64,000 nt of DNA from Tropicimonas sp. IMCC6043. Its GTDB lineage: Bacteria > Pseudomonadota > Alphaproteobacteria > Rhodobacterales > Rhodobacteraceae. The stretch lies in contig NZ_SELO01000025.1 in NCBI RefSeq assembly GCF_004146235.1, positions 1 to 64,000 on the forward strand. The letters are read 5' to 3'. The notes beneath the pieces are model-generated. The model did not search any database and was not told the origin of the DNA. It was given only the letters and a program-made list of their open reading frames with translations. Of the stretch, positions 1-9,162 are shown in pieces. Position 1 is the stretch's first letter, and each line of letters begins with the position of its first letter. The translations under genes were made by a program, and so were the position numbers.

Positions 1-122
1 CGCGCTCCCGCAATTCCATAGGATGTGGCTTGCCCATTCCTACCCCCTATATCTGCCTCACAAACAGAGAACCATGGGCGCCACATCTTGGGAATCCTGA
101 ATCCGATCAGCTTGGGAACGCT

Positions 123-1559
123 CTAAGGCGCGACGCAGGCCCGTCCCGGCTGCCCGAACGCGGGCGCGAGGGCGAAATCGTCCTCTGCGTCGTCCAGCAG
201 CGTCGACAACCTGCCGTGCAGCTCGGCCGCAAGGCTTTCGTTTCCCGCTTCGTCGAGCAGGTTTCTCTGCTCGCAGGGATCGGTTTCGAGATCGAACAAT
301 TGCCACGGGCGGGCGCCGCGTCGGTTGCCGAGAACCGTGTATTTATGCGATCTCGTCCGAATGCCGCGCCATGTTTCGTCGTAATAGCCGCGGTTTGCGC
401 GCGTTTCTGTCACGAACTCCAGCAGGACTCCGTCGCGCTCGGGCTCGTCGCACGCCCCGCGAAGAAAATCCGACAGGTCGATGCCGGGCAAACCATCGGG
501 GGCGGCGCCACCGGCCAGACCGACGAAGGTCGGAAAAACGTCCTCCGTACACACGGGAACTCCGGTCGTCCTTCCGGCCGGAATGCCGGCTCCCGCCACG
601 ATCAGCGGGATTCCGACCGATTCCTCCCAGGGTTCTGCCTTCCCCAGAAGCCCGTGGCTGCCGCCAAGTTCGCCGTGATCGGACATGAAGACGATAATCG
701 TGTTGTCGGTCATCCGTTCCTCGTCCAGCAGCCGAAGCAGCTTGCCCACGTTGTCGTCGATCTGCTCGATCATTGCGTAATAGGCCAGCATGTTGGCCTC
801 GAACACGCGCTCGACCGACGCCGGATCCGCAGGGTCGACGGCTCCCGCCGGTCCGTCGGGCTCATACCACTCTGGCGGAAAGAACCTGATGCCGTGAATG
901 TCCGTGTTGGGACGAAGATGAAGCGCGCCGCGCGCCTGCCTGCGCGCAAGATGCTCCGGCGTGGCCATGAAAGGCGGGTGGGGCGCCTCGACCGACAGCG
1001 TGAGGAACAACGGTTTCGTGAGGTCGCGGTCGCGGATGCAATCCTCGGCGATACGAAACAGCGCGTCGGTCTGATGGCCCGGCAGCTTGCGGGGCGTGGT
1101 CTCGGCGTCGTGGAATATGTAGCTGTCGTAGTAGTCGTTGCGAAGCTCGAACCCCCGCCAGGTATCGAACCCGCGCCTGTGCGTCGCCGGAACCGGCGTT
1201 CGCGAGGCCTGCGACAGTGTCAGCCCGCCGCTGACGCCATAGGCAGAGTAGAGATGCCATTTGCCAACGTAGGCCGTGCCGTAGCCGGCTGATTTCATGG
1301 CTTCACCCAAGGTATGCTCGGAAGGTGACAGCCTGTATCCCAGTGCGGGGACGTTGCGCGTATGAGCGTATTTGCCGGTCAGGATCGAAAACCGACTGGG
1401 AACGCAGGCCGGGAAAGACGCGTTCGCCGCCGTGAACCGAACTCCGGCATTGGCAAGCGCATCCAGATTGGGTGTTCTGACGTTCATGTCACCGGCGCAG
1501 GACAGCGCATCGCGTCGCATCTGGTCGACAAGAACGAAGATGATGTTCGGATTGTTCAT
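123..1559 (-). CDS. Cytoplasmic Cys-type sulfatase (sulfatase 1)
   Basis: 478-aa member of the alkaline phosphatase/sulfatase superfamily (PF00884), which hydrolyses sulfate esters using a formylglycine made from an active-site Cys. The N-terminus starts at once with the metal-binding strand (IIFVLVDQ, Asp12). The maturation motif C-V-P-S-R is at residues 52-56, and a second metal motif (MSDHGE) lies in the middle of the chain. There is no signal peptide, so the enzyme should act in the cytoplasm on an imported substrate. It stands alone on this strand, divergent from the ABC ATPase operon at 1649, and may continue into an operon left of the window. A phosphonate monoester hydrolase of the same fold is an alternative. 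The substrate cannot be read from the sequence. Confidence 0.9.
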   Translation of the reverse strand: MNNPNIIFVLVDQMRRDALSCAGDMNVRTPNLDALANAGVRFTAANASFPACVPSRFSILTGKYAHTRNVPALGYRLSPSEHTLGEAMKSAGYGTAYVGKWHLYSAYGVSGGLTLSQASRTPVPATHRRGFDTWRGFELRNDYYDSYIFHDAETTPRKLPGHQTDALFRIAEDCIRDRDLTKPLFLTLSVEAPHPPFMATPEHLARRQARGALHLRPNTDIHGIRFFPPEWYEPDGPAGAVDPADPASVERVFEANMLAYYAMIEQIDDNVGKLLRLLDEERMTDNTIIVFMSDHGELGGSHGLLGKAEPWEESVGIPLIVAGAGIPAGRTTGVPVCTEDVFPTFVGLAGGAAPDGLPGIDLSDFLRGACDEPERDGVLLEFVTETRANRGYYDETWRGIRTRSHKYTVLGNRRGARPWQLFDLETDPCEQRNLLDEAGNESLAAELHGRLSTLLDDAEDDFALAPAFGQPGRACVAP

Positions 1560-1588
1560 GGGAATGCGTACCGACGCTTGCCAATTCA

Positions 1589-1612
1589 GGATCGTATAAT
1601 AGTATACGATCC
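1589..1612. promoter_or_regulatory. Palindromic operator between divergent sulfatase and ABC genes
   Basis: A perfect inverted repeat with 9-bp arms (GGATCGTAT / ATACGATCC) and a 6-bp spacer. Its right half contains AT-A-GTATAC-G-AT (1599-1610), matching the AT-N-GTATAC-N-AT symmetry of many GntR/FCD-family operators. The same core recurs at 10225-10236 in the other divergent gap of this cluster. A TATAAT hexamer overlaps it at 1595-1600, which fits repression of one or both divergent units. The cognate regulator is not next to it. Confidence 0.6.
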
Positions 1613-1648
1613 AAGCCGGCAGGCAAGGCCAACGATGGCGAACAGGGA

Positions 1649-2701
1649 GTGGGCCTAACCACGATGCAGGGAACCGAAGAGCCGACTGAAGGATTGCGGG
1701 CAGCGCCGACTGTCTCGACGGACCAGGTTCCCTTGCTTGAAGTCGAGGATCTGACGGTCACCTTCGGCAGCACGCGCATTCTCGACAACATATCCTTCCG
1801 GCTCGATCCGGGAGAGATCGTCGGAATTGTCGGCGAATCCGGCAGTGGGAAAAGCATGACCGCGCTTGCGATCATGCGCCTTCTGCCGAAAGGCGGGACT
1901 CTGAGGGCAGGAAAGCTGCGCCTCTTGGGCGAAGACCTTCTGGCGCAGCCGGAAACGCGACTCCAGAACCTTCGCGGGTCGGCAATGGGGATGATCTTTC
2001 AAGAGCCCATGACCGCGCTCAATCCGGTTCTGACGATAGGTCATCAGCTGGGCGAAACCGCGCGGCGTCATTTGGGCGTATCCCGGAGAAAGGCCCGCGA
2101 GATGGCGCTCGATGCGCTGAAACGCGTGGGCATCCCGTCGCCAGAGCACAAGATCGACGATTTTCCGCACCGCTTGTCGGGGGGGATGCGACAGAGGCTC
2201 ATGATCGCGATGGCACTGATCTGTCAGCCGAAGCTCTTGATCGCGGACGAACCGACCACCGCGCTAGACGTGACGATTCAGGCTCAGATACTCGACCTGA
2301 TGCTGAGCCTTCAGGACGAATACAAGATGGGCATCGTCCTGATCAGCCACGACCTTGGCGTCGTCTCGGCTTTCACTGATCGGGTCATGATCATGTATCT
2401 CGGGCAGATCCTGGAAAAGGCCGGCGCGGCACACATCTTCGAGAATCCAAGACACCCCTACACCGAGGCACTCATGGAAAGTATCCCGGGGATCGAACAC
2501 GTCTCCGAGCGCCTGAACGCCATACGGGGAAGTGTGCCGCCATTGACCGAGCTTCCGCCGGGATGCCGGTTTGCCCCGCGCTGTAATTATGCCCGACCGG
2601 AATGTGACGCGGCCGTACCGTCTCTGGTCCAGGTCGGACCCGAACATGAAGCGGCCTGTATCCGCAACACCGGGTATCGCTTTGAAGGGACGTCGCGGTG
2701 A
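1649..2701 (+). CDS. Oligopeptide/dipeptide ABC importer ATPase (DppD/OppD type)
   Basis: 350-aa ABC ATPase of the peptide/nickel importer family. It has Walker A (GESGSGKS), the signature LSGGMRQR and Walker B ([12 protein letters not shown]). The C-terminal oligopeptide-transporter extension carries the Cys-rich PPGCRFAPRC segment. The start given is a GTG; an in-frame ATG at 1664 is an alternative, and neither has a strong ribosome site. It overlaps the next ATPase by 4 bases and is divergent from sulfatase 1. No permease or binding-protein gene accompanies the pair in the window, so the membrane subunits are presumably left of position 1. Context suggests import of a sulfated or peptidic compound. 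Confidence 0.9.
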   Translation: MGLTTMQGTEEPTEGLRAAPTVSTDQVPLLEVEDLTVTFGSTRILDNISFRLDPGEIVGIVGESGSGKSMTALAIMRLLPKGGTLRAGKLRLLGEDLLAQPETRLQNLRGSAMGMIFQEPMTALNPVLTIGHQLGETARRHLGVSRRKAREMALDALKRVGIPSPEHKIDDFPHRLSGGMRQRLMIAMALICQPKLLIADEPTTALDVTIQAQILDLMLSLQDEYKMGIVLISHDLGVVSAFTDRVMIMYLGQILEKAGAAHIFENPRHPYTEALMESIPGIEHVSERLNAIRGSVPPLTELPPGCRFAPRCNYARPECDAAVPSLVQVGPEHEAACIRNTGYRFEGTSR

Positions 2702-3699
2702 CTGACGCACCGCTTCTGTCGGTGCGCGATCTGCGCAAGGAGTTCGTCACCGGACGGGGCGGGCTGGCGCGTCATCGCAGAAGCATCCTGGCTGTGGACG
2801 ACATCTCGTTCGATGTTGCACCCGGTGAAGTTCTCGGACTGGTCGGCGAAAGCGGCTGCGGGAAAACCACGACCGGACGGCTGATCCTCCGCCTGGTCGA
2901 GCCGACCAGTGGCCACATCCGCTACAGGGATCGCGATCTTCTGGCACTTTCTCCGGCCGAGATGCGGACGATGAGAAAGGAGCTTCAGATCATCTTCCAG
3001 GACCCGTTCGGTGCGCTCAATCCGCGCATGACGGCAGGGGAACTGGTGATCGAACCGCTGGTCGTGCACGGCGTCGGCGACAGCGCGTCGCGCGAGACCC
3101 GGCTGCGCGAGGTCCTCGACCTTGTCGGATTCTCGTCCTGGCATGCTGGCCGATATCCGCACGAGTTCTCCGGCGGTCAGCGCCAGCGCCTCTGCATCGC
3201 GCGCGCCCTGGTGCTGAACCCCTCGCTCGTCATCTGCGACGAGGCTGTCTCGGCACTGGACGTTTCTGTCCAGGCCCAGATCCTGAACCTTCTGCAGGAC
3301 CTTCGGAGCGAGCTTGGCCTGACCTACCTCTTCATCTCGCACGATCTCGGCGTCGTTCACCATATCTCGGACCGGGTCGCGGTGATGTACCTGGGCCAGA
3401 TCGTCGAGATCGCGGACAAGAAAAGCCTCTTCGATGCGCCGGCGCACCCCTATACCCAGGCCTTGCTCGATTCCGTCCCTTCGGCCCAGAAGGGCCGGAA
3501 GTCGTTCTTCACGATACCTGGCGACGTTCCCAGCGCGGCCAATCCGCCACCGGGCTGCCGGTTCCATACCCGCTGTCCGATGGCGCAGGATCGATGCAAG
3601 ACCGACGCGCCACGGCTGAGGCCGCTGTCAGATGGCCGTCTTGTGTCCTGCCATTTCGCGGAGACCAGCCAGGCCAATCACGTCAGGAGTGTGGGATGA
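2698..3699 (+). CDS. Oligopeptide/dipeptide ABC importer ATPase (DppF/OppF type)
   Basis: 333-aa second ATPase subunit that pairs with the preceding DppD-type protein. It shows Walker A (GESGCGKT), signature FSGGQRQR, Walker B (LVICDEAVSALD) and the family C-terminal Cys motif (PPGCRFHTRCPM). Start and stop overlaps of 4 bases with both neighbours indicate translational coupling from the first ATPase through to the sulfatase at 3696. This direct coupling of importer ATPases to a sulfatase is the best local evidence that the transporter carries a sulfated substrate. Confidence 0.9.
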   Translation: MTDAPLLSVRDLRKEFVTGRGGLARHRRSILAVDDISFDVAPGEVLGLVGESGCGKTTTGRLILRLVEPTSGHIRYRDRDLLALSPAEMRTMRKELQIIFQDPFGALNPRMTAGELVIEPLVVHGVGDSASRETRLREVLDLVGFSSWHAGRYPHEFSGGQRQRLCIARALVLNPSLVICDEAVSALDVSVQAQILNLLQDLRSELGLTYLFISHDLGVVHHISDRVAVMYLGQIVEIADKKSLFDAPAHPYTQALLDSVPSAQKGRKSFFTIPGDVPSAANPPPGCRFHTRCPMAQDRCKTDAPRLRPLSDGRLVSCHFAETSQANHVRSVG

Positions 3700-4970
3700 C
3701 CAAACCGAACCTCGTCATCGTCATGACGGATCAGCAGCGCATGGATTCGCTTGCCTGCTATGGAAACTGTTTCACGGCAACGCCCGAGACGTCGCGTATG
3801 GCCTCCCGCGGCGTGTGTTTCGACACGGCGATGACGCCTTGGCCGGTCTGCACGCCCGCGCGCGCGACCGCCTGGACCGGTACATACCCGTCTCGCCACC
3901 GGGTCATCGACAATCTCTACGGCGTGGACAACGCCTTCGCGACGCATTCCAACATACCGCTGACGGTGTTCGACCGGCTGAAATCGGCAGGCTACACCAC
4001 CGCACATTTCGGCAAGTGGCATCTGGGCGAGGCACATCCTCCCTTCTTCGATCACTGGGAGGAAAGCTTCAATTCGCGCCGCGGGCACTGGATCGACGGC
4101 AAGCTGGACGGCGAATACCGCCCCGACCGCGCGACCGATGCCGCCACGCGCTGGCTGTCCGAGCAACGCGGGCAGGATATCCCTTTCGCAATGGTGCTCA
4201 GCTTCTACCCGCCGCACGATCCCTACTCGGCGCCGCGGCGCTTCTATGAACCCTACCGGGGCAAGGGCGTTCCCTTCGCGGGCTATTATGCCGCCGTCAG
4301 CGCACTCGATCACAACCTCGGGCGTGTGCGCGACGCGATCGAGGCGGCGGGACTTCGAGACAACACCGTGGTCATCTATTTCTCGGATCACGGAGATACG
4401 TTCTGGTACCGGCGCGAAGGCGAGCACAAGTTCGTCTGCACCGACGACTCCCTGCGCATTCCCATGATCGTGGAAGGCCCCGGCATTGCGCCGGGTTCGC
4501 GGTGCGCGGCACCAGTCGGCATCCAGGATCTGACGCCGACGATGTTGGAACTCGCAGGTGTCCCCCTGCCGCCCGAGCTACAGGGACGAAGCCTGGTTCC
4601 CCTGCTGCGCGGCGAGGCACCTGCGGATTGGCGGGCAGGCCATTACGTGCAGAACATCACGCATATCAGCGGCTTCCACCAACGCGCCTGGCGCACGGAC
4701 GACTGGAAACTGATCGTGTCGGACAACGGAGATCACGAGCTGTACAACCTGGCCCTCGACCCGGAAGAGGAGCTGAACGTCTTCCTCACACCGAGGGACG
4801 ATGGCGGTTTCGAGAGGTTCAAACACTATCCCGATTTCGCACCGACGATCGACGAGCTTGCGTCCGACATGCTGGCCGAGGCGAAGCGACTGGAAGACGA
4901 CGAGGGCATCGCCCTGATCGGAGAGATGCGCAGCGGATTGGCGGGCCGGCTTGCCGCGGCAAGAGCCTAG
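3696..4970 (+). CDS. Cytoplasmic Cys-type sulfatase (sulfatase 2)
   Basis: 424-aa sulfatase-superfamily protein. I chose the ATG at 3696, which overlaps the ATPase stop (ATGA), because the family's N-terminal strand LVIVMTDQQ begins there; a longer frame opens upstream inside the ATPase gene. The formylglycine motif is C-T-P-A-R at 52-56 and the second metal motif is YFSDHGD. There is no signal peptide. The gene ends in CTAG at 4967-4970, a palindrome that provides TAG stop codons both for it and for the convergent sulfatase 3. It is co-transcribed with the two ABC ATPases. Confidence 0.9.
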   Translation: MTKPNLVIVMTDQQRMDSLACYGNCFTATPETSRMASRGVCFDTAMTPWPVCTPARATAWTGTYPSRHRVIDNLYGVDNAFATHSNIPLTVFDRLKSAGYTTAHFGKWHLGEAHPPFFDHWEESFNSRRGHWIDGKLDGEYRPDRATDAATRWLSEQRGQDIPFAMVLSFYPPHDPYSAPRRFYEPYRGKGVPFAGYYAAVSALDHNLGRVRDAIEAAGLRDNTVVIYFSDHGDTFWYRREGEHKFVCTDDSLRIPMIVEGPGIAPGSRCAAPVGIQDLTPTMLELAGVPLPPELQGRSLVPLLRGEAPADWRAGHYVQNITHISGFHQRAWRTDDWKLIVSDNGDHELYNLALDPEEELNVFLTPRDDGGFERFKHYPDFAPTIDELASDMLAEAKRLEDDEGIALIGEMRSGLAGRLAAARA

Positions 4971-6472
4971 GGCAACGGGTCCAGCCAGCTGTCCTCGTCC
5001 GCAATCAGGAGTTGCGCGGCGCTCCGGGGTTTCGTCCGGGCACCCCAGTCGCGAAATATGGCCTTTTCCTTTGACTGCAGGTCGACCTCGCGCCGTATGG
5101 CGCGCGCGTCCCATCCGTCCATCACCTTCTCCGACAGGCTTTCGCGGATCGCCGAATGCGCGTCGCTGTCGCCCAGGTCGGTCTGTTCATCCGGGTCCGC
5201 CGCCAGATCGAACAGGATCGGCCGGTAACCCTCGACGTGAACGTATTTCCAACGGCCGGCCCGAACCATCCTTTGGGTCGTGGCCTCCGACCCAGTCCAG
5301 GGCGAAGACAGGTCGGTGACGTATTCGCTGTAGGTCTCGTCCATCCAGGCCGCGCCTGGGTCGCGGGCGACGCCAAGAAGGCTTCTGGCGCGGGACCGGG
5401 GCAATTCCTGCGCCCCCGCTGCTTCGATCATCGTCGCGCCCGCGTCGATCAGGTTGCATACCCGGTCGCAGCGCGTGTTCGCGGGCAGGTTTCCCGGCCA
5501 GGACATGATCAGCGGGACGCCGACGGACGCCTCGTGCATCGTGTTCTTCCACCACAGCCCACGCTCCCCGGCATGCTCGCCGTGATCGGAGGCATAGATG
5601 ATCAGCGTGTTTTCCCGAAGACCCGCCGAATCCAGCGCCCGAAGTATCCTGCCGATCTTTGTGTCCAGCGCATGCACCAGTCCCCAATAGGCGGTGCGTG
5701 CCCGGTCCACGTCGGTGGCGCTGGCGTTCTCGGTGTGGGCCTCGGACCGCCACTTGCGCAGCCACGGGTGCTCGGCGCCCGGCTCGGGTGATGGAATGCG
5801 CGGAGGCGGAACGCGGCCCGCGAACAGGTCATGGTCCTCAGGTCGCGCCACGAAGGGGCAATGCGGAAGGATAAATCCTGCCACCATGCAGAAAGGTGTG
5901 TCGTCGCCCGCCGCACGTGCGCGCCCGAGATCGGCAAGGCGCTCGCAGGTCGCCTCGGTCGTTGCGTCGTCGACGACCTCGTAGCCGGATTGTCCCTTGC
6001 CCGAGAAGGCAAGCGACCGGGCCAGCCCGTTCGGCCCCGGGCCGCTTGGTCCCTGCGCACCCAGCAACGGACCGAGTTTCTGACGTTCGACCCCGAGCCA
6101 GTTGGGGCCGCAGTCACCGACCAGCCTTTCCGAGAACCCGTGATGCTGATCCGGTCCGATGGAATGCATCCGGCCCACCGACACCGTCTTGTATCCGGCG
6201 GCTCCCAGGGAATGGGCATAGGTCGGCAGACCCGACGACAGCACGTCCTCCAGCGTCCAGCATCGCTGCTCGAACGGCCATCGCCCGGTCAGCAGCGACA
6301 TCCGGGACGGCGTGCAGATCGGCGAGGGACAATAGGCGTTCGTGAAGGTGACGCCGGAGCGGGCCAGAGCGTCAAGGTTCGGACTGACCCCAAGCGTGTC
6401 GCCATAAGCGCCGCAGACCGACCGCGCGTGCTGGTCCGAGAAAAGGAAAAGGATGTTGGGGCGCCGTTCCAT
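4967..6472 (-). CDS. Cytoplasmic Cys-type sulfatase (sulfatase 3)
   Basis: 501-aa sulfatase-superfamily protein with N-terminal metal strand LFLFSDQH (Asp13), maturation motif C-T-P-S-R at 53-57 and a second metal site YASDHGEH. It has no signal peptide. Its length is near that of choline sulfatases, but no betaine genes are nearby, so that assignment is not supported. It is the last gene of the minus-strand operon, 6 bases after the enolase-superfamily gene. It is convergent with sulfatase 2 and shares the CTAG stop. Confidence 0.9.
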   Translation of the reverse strand: MERRPNILFLFSDQHARSVCGAYGDTLGVSPNLDALARSGVTFTNAYCPSPICTPSRMSLLTGRWPFEQRCWTLEDVLSSGLPTYAHSLGAAGYKTVSVGRMHSIGPDQHHGFSERLVGDCGPNWLGVERQKLGPLLGAQGPSGPGPNGLARSLAFSGKGQSGYEVVDDATTEATCERLADLGRARAAGDDTPFCMVAGFILPHCPFVARPEDHDLFAGRVPPPRIPSPEPGAEHPWLRKWRSEAHTENASATDVDRARTAYWGLVHALDTKIGRILRALDSAGLRENTLIIYASDHGEHAGERGLWWKNTMHEASVGVPLIMSWPGNLPANTRCDRVCNLIDAGATMIEAAGAQELPRSRARSLLGVARDPGAAWMDETYSEYVTDLSSPWTGSEATTQRMVRAGRWKYVHVEGYRPILFDLAADPDEQTDLGDSDAHSAIRESLSEKVMDGWDARAIRREVDLQSKEKAIFRDWGARTKPRSAAQLLIADEDSWLDPLP

Positions 6473-6478
6473 GGCCGC

Positions 6479-7657
6479 TCACACCAGCGCCGGGGTGCGG
6501 TAGAGCAGCTTTCCTCCCACCTTGATCTCCGTATCCACGAGATAGCCGGCCAGCGCCACTGTATCGACCGTGATCCCGAGACCGGGAACGTCCGGTGCGC
6601 TGATCTCGCCATTGGCGTCGCGCGACAGAGGTGTCGATGTGACAGCCTCCGCGAGCGCGCTGGGCTGTGCCGGGTATTCGCAGATCCGATGATCTGCCAT
6701 GCCCGCATAGGGCTGTAGCGATGCACTGAGCGCCAGATGCGTGGTGAAGGTGTGGTTCACATAGGTAATGCCCCGGGCGCTGGCCAGTTCGGCAACCTCC
6801 AGCGCCGGGCCGATCCCGCCGATCCGGCCGCAGTCGATCTGGATAAAGCCGACCTTGCCGAAGTCCATCAGGTGACGGGCCATCGCGACATTGTGCGACG
6901 CCTCTCCGCCGGCGATTCCGACCTTTGAACCCACTCGGGACAGCACGGCGTAGGCTTCGAAAGCGTGACCCGAAAACGGTTCTTCCAACCAGGTTGCGCC
7001 TGCATCTTCGAGCGCACCCAACCTTTGCGCCGCGGCGTCGGCGTCCTCGCCGAAGATCTGCCCCACATCGACCATCAGGTGCGCGTCCTCGCCGATCCCT
7101 TCGCGCGCCGCGCGGAACTGGTCGGCATCCGCGGCGATATCGGCGGTTCCGATCGGCCCCCAGCCGAACTTCATCGCACTGAACCCGCGTCCAAGGGCAT
7201 CGCGTCCGCGCTCAAGAGTTTCCTCCGGCGTGTCCGCGAACAGAAGCGAGGCGTAGGGGATTTTCGGCGCCGTCTCGCGGTATCCAAGCAGCTTCCAGAC
7301 TGGCTCTTCGCACTTCTTTCCCAACAGGTCCCAAAGGGCCATTTCAATGCCGGACCATGTATGCGCCGCCTGAAGCAGGTCCATGCTGTCATGGGCAACC
7401 TTCGCCGCGATGGACGCGATATCCGCTGGGCTTTCCAGTGACGCGCCCAGAACCGACGCCGCAACAGGTCGGCAGGCGCCGTGCGACATCGGGCAGACGA
7501 AAGCGGCGATCGACGGCAGCGGAGCGGCCTCGCACTCGCCCCACCCGACAAGCCCCCCGGCGGAAACGCGCACCAGAAGCGCATCCTGGCTTCCGTCGGC
7601 GGCCGTCGTCACCTCGGGCATGGACAGGTAGAAGAAGTCGACATCTTCGATTTTCAT
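6479..7657 (-). CDS. Enolase-superfamily racemase/dehydratase, mandelate racemase-like (1)
   Basis: 392-aa two-domain enolase-superfamily protein. Residues that can be placed are Lys163 in AMKFGWGP, metal ligands Asp197, Glu225 and Glu252, and an Asp275-His302 pair spaced 27 residues apart, exactly as the catalytic dyad of mandelate racemase. The second lysine of the usual KxK motif is replaced by Gly165, so base chemistry probably rests on Lys163 and the His dyad. Candidate reactions are acid-sugar dehydration or racemisation/epimerisation alpha to a carboxylate. It overlaps the upstream M81 gene by 4 bases and precedes sulfatase 3, so it acts in the same pathway. Its relative at 10285 shares the KxGWGP signature. 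Confidence 0.85.
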   Translation of the reverse strand: MKIEDVDFFYLSMPEVTTAADGSQDALLVRVSAGGLVGWGECEAAPLPSIAAFVCPMSHGACRPVAASVLGASLESPADIASIAAKVAHDSMDLLQAAHTWSGIEMALWDLLGKKCEEPVWKLLGYRETAPKIPYASLLFADTPEETLERGRDALGRGFSAMKFGWGPIGTADIAADADQFRAAREGIGEDAHLMVDVGQIFGEDADAAAQRLGALEDAGATWLEEPFSGHAFEAYAVLSRVGSKVGIAGGEASHNVAMARHLMDFGKVGFIQIDCGRIGGIGPALEVAELASARGITYVNHTFTTHLALSASLQPYAGMADHRICEYPAQPSALAEAVTSTPLSRDANGEISAPDVPGLGITVDTVALAGYLVDTEIKVGGKLLYRTPALV

Positions 7658-9150
7658 GAAGGCTCTCTCTGGTACACGATCGCTTCCGGGGAGAATACCG
7701 TATCCGGTTCCATCGGGTACATCGGACGGGCGCAGATCGTGTGGCCCAGGCTGGGAAGATCCGCCGAAGTCGCCCCGGGTGCGTCGATGTTGAAGTTCTT
7801 TTCGACCCAGGCGTCGTACATGTGAAACTCGGTATGCGGCGATTTCACGACGGTCAGATCGAAATCCCGTGGATTGCAGCCGTTCGCATAATACATCGCC
7901 CGGTCGAAAAGGCTGATCGTCTTGCTCAGTACGACGACCGTGAAGTTGCCGAATGTCAGAACCGCCGTCGGACCGGCATCAAGCGGCGTCTGCATGGTTT
8001 CCAGGCGGGATTTCCCGTCTGACAGGAGCTTGACGCGGGCCCTGACCGGCATCGGCGCATAGCGTTGCGGGTCAATCGAGCCGCCAAGGGTCACGTCGAT
8101 CTCGGCACCTATCCCCGCTTTGTGGGCGGCCTTCGCGGCAGGGGCGTCGACGATCTGTGCCAGCACCCTCCCTTGATAGGCGGCGTCGGCAAGACCCCGC
8201 AGGATCGCGTTCGAGTCGCCTGTGGCTCCCGACGACGTGGCATCGGCCGCGTCGGTAAAGGCAAGCGGTCCCTTCATCGTTCTGGCCTGCAGGATCGCGC
8301 GATCCAGAGGTATCAGCTTGCCCTGCATCCGGTGCCGCAACGGCCAGAACTCCTCGGCCAGGCGAAGCGCCTCGCGCTTGGCGCTGGCGGCGTCGGCCTC
8401 GGTCGTGACAAGCACTTGCGAACAGAGCTCGGGGACATCGGTGAACGGGTTGCCGATCATGATGCCCGCGGCCAGCGCCGTGCCGTCGCGCTCGATCCGC
8501 TGGCATTCGCGGATAAGGTCGCCGTAGCAGCCCGTGGCTGTGACCAGTTCGTCTCCGCGAACCAGGGCCGGAATGACGACGCGCGCGATCTGCGGGCGTG
8601 CATCATTTGCCATCAGGCGCAGCAGGAGCCGGGCGGCGCGCGCGCCCGTGTCGCCGAAATCGACATGCGGATAGGTGTGATACAACGTCAGACCGTTGAT
8701 CTGCCGCAACATCCGGTCTGTGCAGATGCCGTGCAGGTCCAGCGAGATGACCAGCCGCTTGTCCGGACCCAGCATTCTGCGGATCTCGGTCAGAAGATGA
8801 CCTTCGGGATCGAGTTCTCCCTCTGCCGCCATGGCGCCATGCAGCGAGGCATAGACCGCGTCGCACGTGGCGATCTTTGCCGCGACCGTTTCAAGTATCT
8901 CGGCCGAAAGGCGCGCCCAGCCTTCTGAAGACAGGAGTCCCGCACTGCCCGCGCGGGCAGCAATCGACGGAACAACCTCGATATCCTGTTCGGCTTCGAA
9001 CACGCTCAGGGCGCCGCCGATCTCGGTGTTCAGCCCACGGTGCGCGAAGAACTCGTCGCCTCTGGTGACATGGAAGTTCTCGTATTCCGACTTCAGCGGA
9101 TTGAACGACGAGATCTCTTGCTTGCAGTCCAGTAGCAAAATTCGTGGCAT
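7654..9150 (-). CDS. M81 family metallopeptidase (MlrC-like)
   Basis: 498-aa protein of the M81/MlrC family, named for the enzyme acting late in microcystin breakdown. Members in many proteobacteria lie in unrelated catabolic clusters with unknown substrates. Visible motifs include LDLHG followed by YHTYPHVDFGDTG, the conserved Asp/His-rich stretch expected to bind zinc, and a C-terminal MlrC domain. There is no signal peptide. It sits 12 bases after the deacylase-like gene and overlaps the enolase-superfamily gene by 4 bases. I infer cleavage of an amide or related bond in the pathway intermediate. Microcystin itself is unlikely. Confidence 0.85.
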   Translation of the reverse strand: MPRILLLDCKQEISSFNPLKSEYENFHVTRGDEFFAHRGLNTEIGGALSVFEAEQDIEVVPSIAARAGSAGLLSSEGWARLSAEILETVAAKIATCDAVYASLHGAMAAEGELDPEGHLLTEIRRMLGPDKRLVISLDLHGICTDRMLRQINGLTLYHTYPHVDFGDTGARAARLLLRLMANDARPQIARVVIPALVRGDELVTATGCYGDLIRECQRIERDGTALAAGIMIGNPFTDVPELCSQVLVTTEADAASAKREALRLAEEFWPLRHRMQGKLIPLDRAILQARTMKGPLAFTDAADATSSGATGDSNAILRGLADAAYQGRVLAQIVDAPAAKAAHKAGIGAEIDVTLGGSIDPQRYAPMPVRARVKLLSDGKSRLETMQTPLDAGPTAVLTFGNFTVVVLSKTISLFDRAMYYANGCNPRDFDLTVVKSPHTEFHMYDAWVEKNFNIDAPGATSADLPSLGHTICARPMYPMEPDTVFSPEAIVYQREPS

Positions 9151-9162
9151 TGGCGGCAGTCC

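Noticed and set aside
1634-1657. Seven-codon frame just before the first ABC ATPase, as a leader peptide
   Set aside because: It has no run of regulatory codons or attenuator hairpin and is likely chance.
4967-6472. Choline sulfatase (BetC) assignment
   Set aside because: Size is similar, but no betaine synthesis or transport genes are present and the context is different.
7654-9150. Microcystin degradation by the MlrC homologue
   Set aside because: mlrA, mlrB and mlrD are absent; M81 proteins are common outside that pathway.
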